Assembly: GCA_021324355.1 (NCBI GenBank)
Contig: JAJPJD010000032.1
Coordinates: 1-59,047, forward strand
Reading direction: 5' to 3'
DNA: 59,047 nt
DNA from: Actinomycetota bacterium
GTDB taxonomy: Bacteria > Actinomycetota > Acidimicrobiia > Acidimicrobiales > RAAP-2
Each line of letters opens with the position of its first letter. Position 1 is the stretch's first letter. The notes below the pieces were generated by a model that was not told the DNA's origin, did not search any database, and worked only from the letters and a program-made list of their open reading frames with translations. Shown here in pieces: positions 35,740 to 44,245 of the stretch. Made by a program: the position numbers and the translations under genes.

Positions 35740-36651
35740 GTGAGCGTCCTCGACGCCCACCTGGACATGCGGGACCGCCTGCTCGCCGCCGGCCTGCTCT
35801 ACCCGACCGGGGTCGACGGCGTCTACGCCCGCTCGGAGGCCTACGAGCGCATCGCCGCCGCGCTGGACGCCACGGTGCGCCGGTGGGGAGCGGGGCTCGG
35901 CGCGACCCTGCTGCACCTCCCACCGCTGCTGCCCCGCACCACCTTCGACGGGACCGACTACGTGCGTGCGTTCCCCGATCTGATGGGCTCCGTGCACGTC
36001 TTCGAAGGATCCGACCGCGAGCACGCCGAACTGGTCCGTCGGGTCGAGCGAGACGAGGACTGGTCGGGTCTGCTCGGGCCGGCCGAGCTGGTGCTCGCCC
36101 CCGCCCTGTGCCATTTCATCTACCCGATGTGCTCGGGCCAGGTCCCAGACGGCGGCGTCCTCTACGAGGCGATCGGCTCATGCTTCCGCCATGAGCCCAG
36201 CGCCGACCCCACTCGCCTGCAGACCTTCCGCCTCCACGAGGTCGTCTACGTGGGCGAGCCGGCACGGGCGCTCGAGCACCGCGACCGCTCGCTCACCGCG
36301 GGGGTGGCGCTGCTGGAGCAGCTCGGCCTCTCGATCAGCGTGGTCCCGGCCAACGACCCGTTCTTCGGCCGCCTGGGTGCGGCGCTGGCAGCCGAGCAGC
36401 ACGAGGAGGGGCTCAAGTACGAGGGGGTGGCGCCGGTGGTCCCGGGAGCTCGGCCCACCGCGCTGCTCTCGAGCAACTACCACCGCGACCACTTCGGGGT
36501 GCCGTTTGGCATCCGGACCGCCGACGGCCAGACCGCCCACAGCGCCTGCATCGGCTTCGGCACCGATCGGATCGTGCTCGCGCTGCTGGCCGAGCACGGC
36601 CTCGACCCCGAGCGCTGGCCGTCGGAGGTCGGCATGGAGCTCTTCGGGTGA
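35740..36651 (+). CDS. amino acid:carrier-protein ligase (class II tRNA-synthetase-like)
   Basis: 303 residues, GTG start. It resembles the catalytic core of atypical seryl-tRNA synthetases without a tRNA-binding arm, like the Bradyrhizobium enzymes that load amino acids on carrier proteins. Motif 2 is CFRHEPS...RLQTFRLHE, motif 3 GFGTDRIVLALL. The three zinc ligands of that family are present: C124 (PALCHFIYP), E167 (RLHEVV) and C270 (HSACIGFG); the 103-residue spacing of the last two equals that described for the family. It should activate a small amino acid with ATP and pass it to the carrier protein just upstream. GTGA overlap with the hydrolase gene. Confidence 0.9.
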   Translation: MSVLDAHLDMRDRLLAAGLLYPTGVDGVYARSEAYERIAAALDATVRRWGAGLGATLLHLPPLLPRTTFDGTDYVRAFPDLMGSVHVFEGSDREHAELVRRVERDEDWSGLLGPAELVLAPALCHFIYPMCSGQVPDGGVLYEAIGSCFRHEPSADPTRLQTFRLHEVVYVGEPARALEHRDRSLTAGVALLEQLGLSISVVPANDPFFGRLGAALAAEQHEEGLKYEGVAPVVPGARPTALLSSNYHRDHFGVPFGIRTADGQTAHSACIGFGTDRIVLALLAEHGLDPERWPSEVGMELFG

Positions 36652-38372
36652 GCATCGCCCCGACCACCACCCCGGCGGCCGCCGACGAGGACCTCGCCCC
36701 ACTGGCCAGCGCCCGGTGGTTCGGCCCGACCGGGCGTCCGCTGTTCGGCTGGGTGCACCATCCGGCCGACGGACTGGCCTCGGGCGGCGTCGTGCTGTGC
36801 CCACCGCTTGCTCGCGAGTGGGTCAACGCCCACTACTGCTACCGGGTGCTGGCCGAGCAGCTGGCCGCGGCCGGACTGCTGGCCGTGCGCTTCGACTACG
36901 ACGGCACCGGGGACTCGGCCGGGTCCGATCACGACCCCGACCGAACCGAGGCGTGGCTGGCCAGCATCGAGGCCGCAGTGGCGCTGGTCCGGCAGGCCGG
37001 GTGCCGGTCGGTCTCCCTGGTCGGGATGCGGATCGGCGCGCTGCTGGCAGCGGTGGCAGCGGCCCGGATGGGCGGCGTGTCGGCCGTCGTGCTGTGGGAC
37101 CCGTGCCCGTCCACCCGGTCCTTCCTCCGGGAGCAAGCCGCCCTGGCCCGGCTGGCCGGCGTGACCGACCACCCCGAGCAGGCCGCCGGCGAACTGCCCG
37201 GGATGGTGCTCGGCCCGAAGAGTGCGGCCGACCTCGAGGCGCTCGCGGTGCCGCCGCCGGTCACGCCGCCTGACCGGGTCCTCCTGCTCACCCGGCCCGG
37301 ACGCCGGCCGCAGCTCGATCTGGCCCAGGCCCTCGGGGCAGAGGTCACCCATGGGGCGGCCGACGGCCAGGAACGGCTGTTGGAGGTCGACCTGGCGGAG
37401 CGCCAGGTCCCCGACCGGACGGTCGCAGAGGTGGTCAGCTGGCTGCGCGCGGACGCGGCCGGGCGCTCACCGGTCACCGTCCCGGGCACGGACCAGGCGC
37501 GGATCGCGCTCGGAGCGACCGAGCTCAGCGAGCGAACGGTCCGGATCGGCCCCGCCGGCCTGTTCGGGATCGTGACCGAGCCGCCCGCCCCCGCCGTCTC
37601 GACCACCGTGCTCATGCTGAACAGCGGCAACAACTCCCACGTCGGCCCGAGCCGGCTCTGGGTCGAGCTGTCGCGGCGGTGGGCGGCGATGGGCGTCCGC
37701 TGCGTCCGCCTCGACCAGAGCGGCCTCGGCGACAGCCCGACTCGACCCGGCCAAGCGCCCCAGGTGATTCGGGCCCCGGAGAACTTCGACGACGTGGCCG
37801 ACGCCCGCCGGGCGCTTGCCACCGACCCCCACGACGTGGTGCTGGTCGGCTTGTGCTCCGGCGCCTACCAGGCCCTGGAGGCCGCCTTGGACCAGCCGGC
37901 CCGAGCGGTGTACGCGATCAACCCGGTCCTGCACTTCACCCCGCCCGAGCTGGCGACCGGCCCCATGGACCCCAGGCGGCGGATCTGCTGGCCAGTCGGG
38001 TCGGTGGTCAGCGCGTACCGGCTCCTGGCGGCCCAGCCGCTCCGGCGACGGCTGAGCAAGCTGACCTGGAAGCTGGCCCATCGGCTTCACCGTCGGCGCA
38101 GCCCGATCGGCTGGCTCGGGGAGCTGCAGCGAGCGGGGACGAAGGTGCTCATCATGTGCGGCTCCGACGAAGCCCGCTCCTTCGGGCTGGAGACCTACGG
38201 GTCCCTGGTCGGCCAGGCCGGACGGTCGGTCCAGGTCGAGGTGGTCGAGGGTCTGGACCACGCGCTGGTCCCGGCCCGCCAGCGCGTGGCAGTCGCCCAG
38301 CGCCTCACCGACCACCTGGTCCAGCTGCTCGGGACCCTGCCGGCGCCGTCGGCGGCGACCCCGGGGCCATGA
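36648..38372 (+). CDS. tandem alpha/beta-hydrolase protein
   Basis: 574 residues holding two alpha/beta-hydrolase folds. The first (about 25-270) has RFDYDGTGDSAG and, at the nucleophile elbow, GMRIG (126-130): the Ser is an Arg, as in the GLRLG-type hydrolases of exosortase-associated loci, so it is probably not a classic esterase. The second (about 290-560) has RLDQSGLGDSPTR and GLCSGA near residue 400, with a Cys in the nucleophile position, and GLDHAL supplying a His. It could release or transfer the acyl group from the carrier protein. It overlaps genes at both ends. Confidence 0.8.
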   Translation: MSIAPTTTPAAADEDLAPLASARWFGPTGRPLFGWVHHPADGLASGGVVLCPPLAREWVNAHYCYRVLAEQLAAAGLLAVRFDYDGTGDSAGSDHDPDRTEAWLASIEAAVALVRQAGCRSVSLVGMRIGALLAAVAAARMGGVSAVVLWDPCPSTRSFLREQAALARLAGVTDHPEQAAGELPGMVLGPKSAADLEALAVPPPVTPPDRVLLLTRPGRRPQLDLAQALGAEVTHGAADGQERLLEVDLAERQVPDRTVAEVVSWLRADAAGRSPVTVPGTDQARIALGATELSERTVRIGPAGLFGIVTEPPAPAVSTTVLMLNSGNNSHVGPSRLWVELSRRWAAMGVRCVRLDQSGLGDSPTRPGQAPQVIRAPENFDDVADARRALATDPHDVVLVGLCSGAYQALEAALDQPARAVYAINPVLHFTPPELATGPMDPRRRICWPVGSVVSAYRLLAAQPLRRRLSKLTWKLAHRLHRRRSPIGWLGELQRAGTKVLIMCGSDEARSFGLETYGSLVGQAGRSVQVEVVEGLDHALVPARQRVAVAQRLTDHLVQLLGTLPAPSAATPGP

Positions 38373-39142
38373 CCGCTTCCACCGGGCACGCCGTCGGGCG
38401 GGCGGCCACCGACCCGGCCACCAGGCGTCGACCGGGTCCCAGCGCGTGGCGCCTCTACGGGTCGATTCCGGCCGGGCTGCGTGCTCGGATGGAGCGCCTG
38501 GCGGTGGTCCAACGGCTGAAGCGCCGCGCCGTCGGCGTCGACACCGCACGGGTGCTGCGGGTGGTGGGGGCGTTCGAGGCCGCCGGCCTCCCGGTGTGGC
38601 TGGCCGGCGGCTGGGGGGTCGACGCGCTGGCCGGCCGCCAGACCCGCTGGCACCACGACCTCGACCTGGTGGTCCGAGCCGAGGACGACCAGGCGGTGGC
38701 CCGCTGCTTGGCCACGCTCGGGTTCGAGCCCTACACCGCCGCGGTGGTCCCATGGGCCGGGTTGCCGACGAGCCGGGTCTTTCGCGACCGGTTGGGCCAC
38801 CACGTCGACGTGCACCCAGTGTCGGTGGCGGAGCGGAGCAGCGGCCACCACGAGGTCCCATTCCTGACCGAGGACGCGTTCGCCACTGGGACCATTGCCG
38901 GCCGTCCGGTCGGATGCCTGAGCGCCGAGGTCCAGCGAGCGTTCCACCGGGGGTACCCGCCTCGGGACCGCGACCTCCAGGACCTAGCCACCCTGCGGGC
39001 GGTCCTCGACCGGCGGGCCGAGCGGGAAGCGGCCACGCACCTCCCAGCGCCCTCCCGGGTCCTCGGCCATGAGCAAGACGGCCCGAGCCCGGGCGGCGAT
39101 GGGGACGGCGGTCTCGATTCGGGAGCGCCACGAACGCCGTAG
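38369..39142 (+). CDS. nucleotidyltransferase of the lincosamide/aminoglycoside adenylyltransferase type
   Basis: 257 residues, ATG overlapping the hydrolase stop. The centre has WLAGGWGVDALAGRQTRWHHDLDLVV, the GG...DxD core of this nucleotidyltransferase family, followed by HHVDVHPV. Such enzymes add AMP to a hydroxyl; resistance to antibiotics is the known role of some relatives, but as the last gene of a biosynthetic operon a role in tailoring the product is equally possible. The last 50 or so codons run antisense to the conserved end of the facing 2H-phosphoesterase gene, so this tail is probably not conserved. Confidence 0.8.
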   Translation: MTASTGHAVGRAATDPATRRRPGPSAWRLYGSIPAGLRARMERLAVVQRLKRRAVGVDTARVLRVVGAFEAAGLPVWLAGGWGVDALAGRQTRWHHDLDLVVRAEDDQAVARCLATLGFEPYTAAVVPWAGLPTSRVFRDRLGHHVDVHPVSVAERSSGHHEVPFLTEDAFATGTIAGRPVGCLSAEVQRAFHRGYPPRDRDLQDLATLRAVLDRRAEREAATHLPAPSRVLGHEQDGPSPGGDGDGGLDSGAPRTP

Positions 39143-39562
39143 CCGGCCCCGGCCCACCGTCAGGTGGGGAACCACCTCGGCATAGCGGCCCTCGTAGCGG
39201 GAGAGCGTCGGCCAGCGGGCGAGCACCGAGTCCCCCAGCGCGACGAACGGCTGGTCCGGCTCGGGCCGCAGCCAGACCACGCCCGGGAAGGTGCCGAGGC
39301 CGGTGAGCGAGAACTCGAAGGCCCGGTGGCCGGCCACGATCCGAGAGAGCTCGGTCGTCACCGCCTCGTCGAGCGCGACCGCCGGCAGGAACGGGTACAC
39401 GATGGTGACGTGCGGTGGCAGGCCGGGGCCACCGGCGCTCGCACCTCGGAGCGAGCCGAGCAGCGGCTCGGCCTCGGGCACTGGGACCAGCAGGGCACTG
39501 TGGGCCAGCGCCGGCGAACGGGGCACCTGCCCGAGCAGCCGGCCGAGGCGCTCGAGGCGCAC
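38984..39562 (-). CDS. 2H phosphoesterase (2'-5' RNA ligase-like)
   Basis: 192 residues with both HxT catalytic motifs, PHVTIVYPF near residue 50 and PHLTVGRG near 130, each about where the fold needs them. Members hydrolyse cyclic phosphodiesters or ligate RNA ends; the substrate is unknown. The 3' 159 bases overlap the convergent nucleotidyltransferase gene. The GTG start at 39562 has no clear ribosome site, and a later GTG near 39523 is an alternative. Confidence 0.82.
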   Translation of the reverse strand: MRLERLGRLLGQVPRSPALAHSALLVPVPEAEPLLGSLRGASAGGPGLPPHVTIVYPFLPAVALDEAVTTELSRIVAGHRAFEFSLTGLGTFPGVVWLRPEPDQPFVALGDSVLARWPTLSRYEGRYAEVVPHLTVGRGRLRRSWRSRIETAVPIAARARAVLLMAEDPGGRWEVRGRFPLGPPVEDRPQGG

Positions 39563-39629
39563 CGGAGGAGACTAGGCCGACCGGGGCGGGGACCCGGCTC
39601 TTGGGGAGATTGGCCCGTAGGCTGGCACC

Positions 39630-39890
39630 ATGTGCCGAGCGATCCAGCGCCTGTTCAACGTCGAGCCTCCAGCCGAGCCCGAGGAGATCCAGGCGGCCGC
39701 CCGCCAGTACGTGCGCAAGATCGCCGGGTCCACGACGCCATCGCGCCGCAACGCCGAGGCGTTCGAGCTGGCGGTGGCCGAGGTCGCGGCAGCCTCGGCC
39801 CGGCTGCTCGCCCAGCTGGTCCCGGCGGCCCCGCCGCAGGACCGGGTGGCGGCGGCGGCTCGGCGCCGGGCTCGGGCAGCCGCCCGGTAG
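39630..39890 (+). CDS. DUF2277 family small protein
   Basis: 86 residues beginning MCRAIQRLFNVEPPA and containing QYVRKIAGSTTPSRRNAEAF, closely matching the DUF2277 pattern (MCRNIRxLFNxEPPA...) seen across bacteria. The first Cys is strictly kept. Function unknown; the region is helical and basic at its C-terminus. A lone gene whose stop abuts the convergent protease gene. Confidence 0.88.
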   Translation: MCRAIQRLFNVEPPAEPEEIQAAARQYVRKIAGSTTPSRRNAEAFELAVAEVAAASARLLAQLVPAAPPQDRVAAAARRRARAAAR

Positions 39891-39891
39891 C

Positions 39892-42315
39892 TCACCGCGG
39901 ACCGCCAGGGTCGGGCGTGGTGCCGACCGGTTCGGGCTGCTGCTCGGCGATGGAGAGCCCGGGGATCACCGGAAGCGGCACCGGCTCGTGGCTGCGGCCG
40001 GCGTGCAGGTCGAGGATCCGCTGGTGGTACTCCTCGGCCGCCTGGCGGAACTCCTCGGTGTGGTAGCGGCGGCCGTCGATGAACGGCCCGGGTCGCCCTT
40101 CGATGATCGCCAAGACGTCCTCGCCGGTGATGGTCTTGAACCGCTCGAGGGCATGGGCGACCGCCAGCACCTCGAGGCGGTTCGCCTCGAGGAGCTTGCG
40201 GGTCTCCTCGACCAGCCGAGCCAGATTGGCCTCGATGCGCGAGCCGAGGCTGCCTTTCAAGATCTCGGTCTCCTTGCCCCGCCGATTCCGGTCCGGGTCC
40301 CCGCCGGAGACACCGGCCTCCCGGGTCACTCCGTGGCTGGCGACCGTCGACCCCATCCCCCAGTACCCCTCCATGAAGGTCGCGATCCGGGTCGCGTGCT
40401 CGAGATCGCCGCTCACTCCCGACGAGGTGTCCCCGTCGAAGAACATCCGCTCTCCGGCCAGGCTGGCGAGAAAGACCATCACCTCGGACTCGAAGTCGCT
40501 CTTCCAGCGGGTGAAGGTGTCCTCGACCTTGACCGGCTTCACCATCCCGAGGTAGGTGCCGCCCTTCTCGATCGTGGCCACGTCGATCGCCCAGTCCCGA
40601 TGGATCCGAGCCGCAGTGACTGCGTGACAGGCTTCGTGGACGGCGACCGCGTGCCGCTCGCGTTCGATGTACTCCACGTCCTCGGGCGGCCCCAGTTCCT
40701 TCAACTGCTTGGCCTTCACGACGTCACCCCAGGTGATGACGTCGCGGCCATCGCGGATGGCGTTGATCAGCGACTCGTTGACCAGATCCTTGATCGTCGC
40801 CCCGGTGGCGTAGGGGGTGATGGTGGCCAGGCGGTCGATCTGCTCGGCGTCCAAGGTGTGCTTCACCTTGGCGAAATAGCCCTCGTAGGTGCGGATTCGC
40901 CCGGCCTTGGTCGGGTAGCCGACCTTGTAGACCCGGTCGATCCGACCCGGCCGCAGCAGCGCCTCGTCCAGCGCCTCGGGCATGTTGGTGGCCATCATCA
41001 CCAGGATCCGGTACTTGGGCGGCGGGACCGGCTTGAGGCCGAGGGCCCTGCGGATCACCCGGTTGACCAACCCACGGGGCTTGTTCAGCCCGGAGAGCTC
41101 CGACAACAGTGACTGGAGCGTGCCCATGCCGGCGCCGCCGGCGGCCGCGACGCCCATCATCTTGAACGGGCCGACCCGTGAGGGCTCCGCTGCCGGCTCC
41201 GGACGGGATGCCGCCAGCACGTGAGCCAGTGCGGCCGGGTCGGCATAGGCCGGGCCGTGGCACCCGGCTGCGCTCCACGGCGCCCGATCGGCGTTGGGCC
41301 CGAACACCCGACCCGGAGTGAGGGCACCTCGGCTCCCGAGCGAGTCAGCCTCGTCGAAGAAGACCACCACCCCGCCGTAGCGGAGGGCCAACCGACGGAG
41401 CTTGCGGAACAAGCCCTTCACCTTCAGGATCCCGACCCCGAAGAACATGTTGTTGAACGCGCCGGGGTCCACGAAGACGAACGGGTTGTGGGTCTCGCCG
41501 GCCACCGCTTCGGCGATCAAGGTCTTGCCGGTGCCCGGCGGCCCCCACAGCAGGATCCCGCCGGGGACGTAGCCGCCTCGGGCCTCGATCGCGTCCGGAT
41601 CCTTCAGGAAGATGATGTTCTCTTTCACCCGGTCCAGCACCGCGTCCTGGCCCCAGACGTCGGAGAAGCGAGTCTTTACGTCGCCCGGGTAGTACGTGTC
41701 GATGCCGCCTTTGGACAGGAACCAGAACAGCCCGACGAACTGGATGATGACGAAGAAGAAGCCGAAGACGATCTGGACCAGGAGCGGCAGGGCCGAGTAG
41801 ATGGCCGCCGGGACCTGGAACAGCGACACGAACGGCGAGGTGTGATAGAAGCCGGCCAGGATGATCGCCAGGATCACCAGCGCCACGAAGACCTTGATCG
41901 CCCGGGCGATGCGGTAGCGGTTCCAGTCGTTGATCCGGTGGGTCAGCCGATGCAGTCCACCGAAGACTCCTTCGGACCACAGGTGGTGCCAGGACGCCCA
42001 CCGCTCGCTCACGAAGTAGTGGAGCTGGCGAACGATCTCCAGGCCAAAGAGCGCCTCGAGCCACCACAGCGAGGTGAGCTGGTTCCGGGCAGCGTCGCTG
42101 AACGGCTCGATCGGGTTGTTGGTCATCGCCGACCACAGCAGGAGCCACCACAGCCCGAACAGCAGGATCAAGATCTTGCTGCGGTCCCACAGACTCGAGC
42201 GTGGCCGGACCGCGGCGGCGCCCAGCGTGGGTGCCGTGCTCGGCGGCAGGACCGGCAGGTCGGCCCCCGAGGGGCCAGTGGTCGTGCTGCCGTTGGGATT
42301 GTGCCCGTCGCTCAT
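39892..42315 (-). CDS. divergent membrane-bound FtsH-like AAA metalloprotease
   Basis: 807 residues, ATG with AAGGAG eight bases upstream. Three hydrophobic segments (48-62, 141-157, 175-200) precede an AAA domain with Walker A GPPGTGKT (258-265), an FFGVG pore loop (291-295), Walker B FFDEAD (319-324) and the arginine-finger block LLRPGRIDR. The peptidase domain has HEACH (560-564) and a third zinc ligand D637 in SSGVSGDLEHAT. Compared with housekeeping FtsH it has a larger N-terminal membrane part and an insertion of about 65 residues after Walker B. It overlaps a lipoprotein gene upstream (ATGA), which may be its partner. Confidence 0.9.
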   Translation of the reverse strand: MSDGHNPNGSTTTGPSGADLPVLPPSTAPTLGAAAVRPRSSLWDRSKILILLFGLWWLLLWSAMTNNPIEPFSDAARNQLTSLWWLEALFGLEIVRQLHYFVSERWASWHHLWSEGVFGGLHRLTHRINDWNRYRIARAIKVFVALVILAIILAGFYHTSPFVSLFQVPAAIYSALPLLVQIVFGFFFVIIQFVGLFWFLSKGGIDTYYPGDVKTRFSDVWGQDAVLDRVKENIIFLKDPDAIEARGGYVPGGILLWGPPGTGKTLIAEAVAGETHNPFVFVDPGAFNNMFFGVGILKVKGLFRKLRRLALRYGGVVVFFDEADSLGSRGALTPGRVFGPNADRAPWSAAGCHGPAYADPAALAHVLAASRPEPAAEPSRVGPFKMMGVAAAGGAGMGTLQSLLSELSGLNKPRGLVNRVIRRALGLKPVPPPKYRILVMMATNMPEALDEALLRPGRIDRVYKVGYPTKAGRIRTYEGYFAKVKHTLDAEQIDRLATITPYATGATIKDLVNESLINAIRDGRDVITWGDVVKAKQLKELGPPEDVEYIERERHAVAVHEACHAVTAARIHRDWAIDVATIEKGGTYLGMVKPVKVEDTFTRWKSDFESEVMVFLASLAGERMFFDGDTSSGVSGDLEHATRIATFMEGYWGMGSTVASHGVTREAGVSGGDPDRNRRGKETEILKGSLGSRIEANLARLVEETRKLLEANRLEVLAVAHALERFKTITGEDVLAIIEGRPGPFIDGRRYHTEEFRQAAEEYHQRILDLHAGRSHEPVPLPVIPGLSIAEQQPEPVGTTPDPGGPR

Positions 42316-43004
42316 GGGGCTTGCTCCTTCAGAGTCCACGACTTGAGCAAGGTGTTGATGGCACTGGCATTCAGGCTCCAGCAGCTCGCCTCACAGCCAA
42401 CGCCGATGGTGAAGAGGTAGTTGGTGGCGGCGTCGACCGCGGTGATCTGCCCGAAGGTCAGGACCGGGGTGGTGCTGGTGATATTCACCACCATCTTGAT
42501 CCCTCGGATCCCCCCGCTGCCGGTGAAGTCGCTGTAGTTGAGGACCTGAAACCCTGACGCCGCGGTCAGCGGGTCGGTCCCGAGCAGCTCTGAGCGCATC
42601 GCGGCGAAGTTGAGCGAATCCCGCTCCGACGCGCCGAGCTGACGCTCCACGACCACTGCGGTCGGGTACCGCTTGCCGATGCCGATCGAGTCCTTGGCCG
42701 TGATGCCTGGCCGGTTCGACATCGTCTCGATCCACTCCCCCGTCGAGAGCTGCTTGAGCTGGGTGGGCCCGAGCTTGCCGTTCTGGGCCTCGAGGACCTG
42801 GTCGGTGTCGAAGATGGTCCAGTTGTTCGGGACCTTGAAGTACAGGTCCACGCCGTCGGGGGCGCGATGGCTCACGTACCGGAAGCTCGAACCGAGCTGG
42901 CACCCGGCGACCAGCAGCCCGGCGCCGAGGGCCAGCACGAGAACCAGCGAGCGTCGAGCGCCTCTTGAGGCTCGCCTGCTGTGCCCGCCCACACCGACCG
43001 ACAT
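42312..43004 (-). CDS. exported lipoprotein, unknown function
   Basis: 230 residues from ATG. The signal peptide ends in a lipobox, LLVAGC, so the mature protein is lipid-anchored outside the membrane. The rest, with DGVDLYFKVPNNWTIFD and a C-terminal LLKSWTLKE, looks like the PsbP/LpqN-type fold of actinobacterial lipoproteins, though I am not certain. It overlaps the membrane protease gene and is likely its partner or substrate. The frame is open 29 codons further upstream. Confidence 0.78.
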   Translation of the reverse strand: MSVGVGGHSRRASRGARRSLVLVLALGAGLLVAGCQLGSSFRYVSHRAPDGVDLYFKVPNNWTIFDTDQVLEAQNGKLGPTQLKQLSTGEWIETMSNRPGITAKDSIGIGKRYPTAVVVERQLGASERDSLNFAAMRSELLGTDPLTAASGFQVLNYSDFTGSGGIRGIKMVVNITSTTPVLTFGQITAVDAATNYLFTIGVGCEASCWSLNASAINTLLKSWTLKEQAP

Positions 43005-43153
43005 GCGTGCCCACCACCCGCTCTCAGGACCGTCAGCGTAGGCCACGCTGCCACCGCTGGCGTCATTTCTCCGGCCCAGCCGGCCGAACACGCGGGACTG
43101 AGGGCGAACTGTCGCAGCTTTGTAACACGAGTCGCCTCCCCGACCCCGCCGAC

Positions 43154-44164
43154 TCAGCCAGCCGGCGCCGGGCCGGGCCCGCCTCCGCCTGGCCCGGTGT
43201 GCAGCCGCAGGCGCATGGGGTCGGAAGCCAGCTCGTGGCCGAACAGTCCCGGAAGGCCTCCGGTGTGCACGAAGACGGTCAGCTCGTCCCGGCCGATCTC
43301 ACCCTCGGCGATCGCGGCCCGAAGTCCACTCAGTGCCTTGGCGGTATAGACCGGGTCGAGCACGATCCCCTCCAGGCCGGCCGCATCCCGGATCGCCCCG
43401 ATCGCCTGCTCGGTCAGCACCCCATAGCCTGGGCCAACCTGGTCGGAGCGGATCCGCAAGGCCTCCGGCTGGCACGGTCGGGAGAGGCCCTCGAGCAGCG
43501 AGGTGACCCGAGCGACCGGATCCTCGGTCGCGCCGACGTCGACCCCCAGCACCCGCTCGGCACCGAGCACTGCCACCAGGCCGGCCAGGGTGCCGCCAGT
43601 GCCCAGGGCGACCACGACATGGCGCAGGCCCGGGACCTGGTCTTGGAGCTCTCGAGCACAGGCAATGGCGCCGCGCGCCCCGAGTGGGCTCGAACCACCT
43701 AACGGGATCACCGCCACCCGCGCGCCGCCGGCCTCGAGCGCCGCCGCCTCCTCCGCGACCCGCTGGTCGAGCTGGCGATCGCCGACCGGGCCGGCCCAAC
43801 GGATCTCGGCCCCGAACAACTGGTCCAGCACGAGGTTGCCAGCGAGCGTCCTCGGGGGCGCCCCGCCCAGCACCAGCACGCAGCGAAGGCCGAGTCGGCA
43901 CGCAGCGGCCGCGGTGAGCCGGGCGTGGTTGCTCTGGGCTCGTCCGCTCGTGACCACGACGTCGGCTCGCTGCCGCAGCGCGTCCGCCATCAGGTACTCG
44001 AGCTTTCGGACCTTGTTGCCCCCGGCGCCAAGGCCAACGAGGTCATCCCGCTTGATCCACAGGGCCCCGGCATCGAGTCCGAGTGCCTGGGCCAGCCGTG
44101 GCGCGGGCTCGACCGGGGTCGGCCAGCTCCCAAGGGCGACCTTGGCTGCACCGTCCTGCGCCAT
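43154..44164 (-). CDS. PLP-dependent D-cysteine desulfhydrase/ACC deaminase-family enzyme
   Basis: 336 residues of the beta-family of PLP enzymes. The Schiff-base Lys is K51 in GAGGNKVRKLEYL; other family blocks are TSGRAQSNHARLTAAA, ALGTGGTLAGL and LDPVYTAKALSGL. Such enzymes deaminate D-cysteine, ACC or related amino acids to keto acids plus ammonia. I cannot separate the two activities by eye. ATG start; divergent from the phosphatase gene with 81 bases between. Confidence 0.88.
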   Translation of the reverse strand: MAQDGAAKVALGSWPTPVEPAPRLAQALGLDAGALWIKRDDLVGLGAGGNKVRKLEYLMADALRQRADVVVTSGRAQSNHARLTAAAACRLGLRCVLVLGGAPPRTLAGNLVLDQLFGAEIRWAGPVGDRQLDQRVAEEAAALEAGGARVAVIPLGGSSPLGARGAIACARELQDQVPGLRHVVVALGTGGTLAGLVAVLGAERVLGVDVGATEDPVARVTSLLEGLSRPCQPEALRIRSDQVGPGYGVLTEQAIGAIRDAAGLEGIVLDPVYTAKALSGLRAAIAEGEIGRDELTVFVHTGGLPGLFGHELASDPMRLRLHTGPGGGGPGPAPAG

Positions 44165-44245
44165 GGTCACCTGCCAATCATGACCGCCGAGCCCCGCCGG
44201 CGTCGTGGCCCCGGTGGCCCCTGCTGCTCCCGGTAGCGTGCGGGC

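Noticed and set aside
38369-39142. Nucleotidyltransferase as an antibiotic-resistance gene
   Set aside because: The fold matches that family, but it is the last gene of a biosynthetic operon and substrate residues cannot be judged by eye, so resistance is not claimed.
39892-42315. Housekeeping FtsH
   Set aside because: The N-terminal membrane region, the insertion after Walker B and the lipoprotein partner differ from normal FtsH, so I did not assign ftsH.
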